Below are positions 23,838 to 25,695 of a DNA stretch of 25,695 nucleotides, piece after piece. The notes beneath the pieces were generated by a model. It saw only the letters and a program-made list of their open reading frames with translations, searched no databases and was not told where the DNA came from. The DNA lies in NCBI GenBank assembly GCA_937905985.1, contig CALCWC010000107.1:1-25695 (forward strand), given 5' to 3'. Position numbers and translations under genes: made by a program. The stretch's first letter is position 1. Each line of letters opens with the position of its first letter. The DNA is from an uncultured Verrucomicrobiales bacterium. Lineage in GTDB: Bacteria > Verrucomicrobiota > Verrucomicrobiia > Verrucomicrobiales > Akkermansiaceae.

Positions 23838-25565
23838 ATGAACCGCTCTGCGTACCAGTACCGGATGTTTCTGCTGCGGGTGATGCGCGCGCTGCGCATC
23901 GGGCAGCGGCAGGCGGTGCTGGTGCAGGCGCTGCTGCTGGGATTGGCGGGGGCGGTTGCCGCGCTGGCGTTCGATGCGGCCATCGAGGCGGTGCAGTGGG
24001 TGTACACGGGTTTCGCGGGCACGCGGGTGGACTGCTTCATGCAGCTGCCGGGCTGGGCGCGGGTGCTGTTGCCCGCCGCGGGCGCCATCCCCGCCGCGCT
24101 GGTGCTGCTGTTCGCCAAGCGGGTGGACAAGCGCCCCATGCCGGAGTACATGGAATCCTTTTCCCTGGGGGACGGACGCCTGCCGCGCCGCCAGGGCTTC
24201 CTGCGCAGCCTTTCCGCCGTGCTCTCCATGGGCAGCGGCGCGTGCATCGGCAAGGTGGGCGCCATCATCCAGACCTCCGCCGTGGCGGCATCCGCAGCCG
24301 GGCGCGCGCTGCACGTGTCGCCCTCCCGCCTGCGCCTGCTGGTGGGCTGCGGCGCGGCGGCGGGCATGACCGCAGCCATCCACACGCCGCTGAGCGCCTG
24401 CCTGTTCGTGTGCGAGGTGCTGGTGGGCACCTTCAGCATCGGCTACATGGCGCCGCTGCTGGCGGCCACGTGTGCAGCATACGCGCTGCTGTGGCTGCTG
24501 GGTCGCACGGATGCCATTTTTGCGGCGGACGCGGCGCAGGTGGCGTTCGGCTCCCTGCCGCAGGTGCTGCTCTGCGCGGTGCTGGCGGTGGCTGCCGCCC
24601 TCTGCGGGCGCGGCTGGGTGTGGTTCGCCAGGTGGATGCGCCGCCGGCTGGACGGACGCCCCGCGTGGCTGCCCGCGCGCATGGTGGCGGCCGGCCTGCT
24701 GGTGGGGCTGGTGGCGTATGAAGACCCCTTCATCGTGGGCAACGGGCAGGAGGCCATCGCGGCCCTGCTGGCGGGCTGCCTGTCCACCCCGCACGCGGCG
24801 GCGCTGCTGTGCTGCAAGGTCCTGCTGGTGGCGGTGGTGTTCGGCGCGGGCACCATGGGCGGCATGCTCATGCCCACGCTGATGATAGGCTGCTTCATCG
24901 GCGCCTTGTTCGGCGCGGGTGCGGAATCCCTGGGCCTGGGCGGCGGTGCGCTGCCGTACGCCCTGGTGGGCATGGCTGCCTTCTTCGGCGTGGCCGCGCG
25001 CGCGCCCATCACCGCACTCCTTTTGGTGATTGAATTCACCATGAACGCCACCCTCATCTTCCCGCTCATGCTCGCCGTGGCCGTGGCATACGGCGTGGCA
25101 CGCCTCCTGCCCGCCGGTTCCCTCTACGACCGCGCTCCCGACGCCACCGCCTTCGATGGCCCGCCCTCCGCCCTCCGCGTGGCAGACGTCATGCGCCGCA
25201 GCCCCCTGCAGGTCCACACCTCCGCTCCCCTGGACCGCGTGATCCACCAGATGCTCCGCCACCCGGACGAGAACGTGCCCGTGGTGGATGCCTCCGGCCG
25301 CTACGCCGGCCTGATCCTGGCGTCGGAACTCCCCGGCACCCCGGACGGCCCCGGTCTCACCGCCGCCGACCTCATGCATGCGGATGCACCCGTCCTCTCA
25401 CCCTCCGACGGTCTGCCGGAGGCTCTCCGCGCCTTCCAATCCACCCCGCTCAACTCCCTCCCCGTGGTGAGCTCCGCGTCCGGCGCCCTCTGCGGCATCG
25501 TCTCCCGCACGGAACTCTACCGCACCGGAATCCTCCTCCTCCGCAAGGCCGTGGCCCGCGATTGA
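23838..25565 (+). CDS. ClC-family chloride channel/transporter-like protein with two CBS domains
   Basis: The 575-residue protein has the ClC membrane fold at residues about 25-435 and a tandem CBS pair (about 453-505 and 515-562) that usually binds adenine nucleotides. GAGTMGGMLMPTLMIG matches the G-x-F-x-P helix N block, and IHTPLSACLFVCEVLVG the block after helix E. The ion-path motifs are altered: GREGP reads GKVGA, so the gating glutamate (E148 in E. coli CLC-ec1) aligns with Val140, and E203 (proton pathway) aligns with Val194; GSGIPE reads KRPMPE. This predicts channel-like or uncoupled transport, not proton exchange. The ATG at 23838 has AGGGGAG upstream and a promoter ending 12 nt before it; an earlier in-frame ATG at 23739 would add 33 residues across that promoter. 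Base use is strongly GC-biased. Confidence 0.88.
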   Translation: MNRSAYQYRMFLLRVMRALRIGQRQAVLVQALLLGLAGAVAALAFDAAIEAVQWVYTGFAGTRVDCFMQLPGWARVLLPAAGAIPAALVLLFAKRVDKRPMPEYMESFSLGDGRLPRRQGFLRSLSAVLSMGSGACIGKVGAIIQTSAVAASAAGRALHVSPSRLRLLVGCGAAAGMTAAIHTPLSACLFVCEVLVGTFSIGYMAPLLAATCAAYALLWLLGRTDAIFAADAAQVAFGSLPQVLLCAVLAVAAALCGRGWVWFARWMRRRLDGRPAWLPARMVAAGLLVGLVAYEDPFIVGNGQEAIAALLAGCLSTPHAAALLCCKVLLVAVVFGAGTMGGMLMPTLMIGCFIGALFGAGAESLGLGGGALPYALVGMAAFFGVAARAPITALLLVIEFTMNATLIFPLMLAVAVAYGVARLLPAGSLYDRAPDATAFDGPPSALRVADVMRRSPLQVHTSAPLDRVIHQMLRHPDENVPVVDASGRYAGLILASELPGTPDGPGLTAADLMHADAPVLSPSDGLPEALRAFQSTPLNSLPVVSSASGALCGIVSRTELYRTGILLLRKAVARD

Positions 25566-25627
25566 CAGTTGCAAGCTGGTTGCAAGTAGGTTGTTTGGGC
25601 CAGTAACCGGGCGAAAGCTCGGCGAAA

Positions 25628-25695
25628 GCTGTGACGAAGCTGTGACGAAGCTGTGACGAAGCTGTGACGAAGCTGTGACGAAGCTGTGACGAAGC
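25628..25695. repeat. 11-bp tandem repeat running off the window
   Basis: Six perfect copies of GCTGTGACGAA occur from 25628 to 25693 and the array continues at the window edge. Degenerate copies (GCGAAAGCT) precede it from about 25610. The unit length is not a multiple of three and every frame meets TGA, so it is non-coding. The length beyond the window is unknown. Confidence 0.9.

Noticed and set aside
23814..25379. A 521-codon frame antisense to the ClC gene
   Set aside because: The product is low-complexity His/Gly/Ala/Arg-rich, as expected from the reverse of a very GC-rich membrane gene; the + strand encodes a recognisable ClC protein with CBS domains.
25628..25695. CRISPR array
   Set aside because: The 11-bp units abut without spacers and are all identical.

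Overview
The window looks like a chromosomal stretch from a GC-rich, Gram-negative bacterium of the Verrucomicrobiota, probably Akkermansia-like. The reasons are outer-membrane assembly lipoproteins (BamD-like, LptE-like), an exosortase/EpsI pair, a GDP-L-fucose operon and weak use of Shine-Dalgarno sites. Lineage is inferred from gene content only; no 16S gene, tRNA gene or plasmid replication gene is visible.

Layout. (1) 1-2417, + strand: the tail of an unknown gene, a hairpin, then a tightly packed operon bamD-like / lptE-like / rsmI. (2) 2425-3170, - strand: two small genes of unknown function. (3) 3379-6217, + strand: gmd, fcl and a fused HxGH-nucleotidyltransferase/phosphomannose-isomerase cupin gene, which together supply and use GDP-mannose to make GDP-L-fucose; a terminator follows. 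(4) 6269-7231: a gene-free stretch with about ten hairpins arranged in mirror order inside a large inverted repeat. (5) 7232-8479: rtcB RNA ligase. (6) 8668-14642, - strand: a compact operon exosortase / EpsI / very divergent PutA-like protein / polytopic membrane protein. (7) 14725-15654, + strand: prs (PRPP synthetase). (8) 15723-21467, - strand: a 1914-residue DUF4011-type superfamily 1 helicase with a Vsr-like nuclease domain and a DUF3320-like end, a likely defence protein. (9) 21616-22404, + strand: a single-domain voltage-gated cation channel with a calcium-channel-like filter. (10) 22434-23537, - strand: a Fic AMPylase with a C-terminal winged helix. (11) 23838-25565, + strand: a ClC-family protein with two CBS domains. 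(12) 25628 to the end: an 11-bp tandem repeat.

The strongest unexplained signals are: three AT-rich palindromes upstream of fic whose dyad centres lie exactly 41 bp apart; the TIDDWYD filter of the ion channel; loss of both key glutamates in the ClC protein; loss of the aldehyde dehydrogenase catalytic residues in the PutA-like protein of the exosortase operon; the unusual sugar-nucleotide fusion gene; and a repeated arrangement in which a -10 box sits 7-8 nt before an ATG, which points to leaderless mRNAs.
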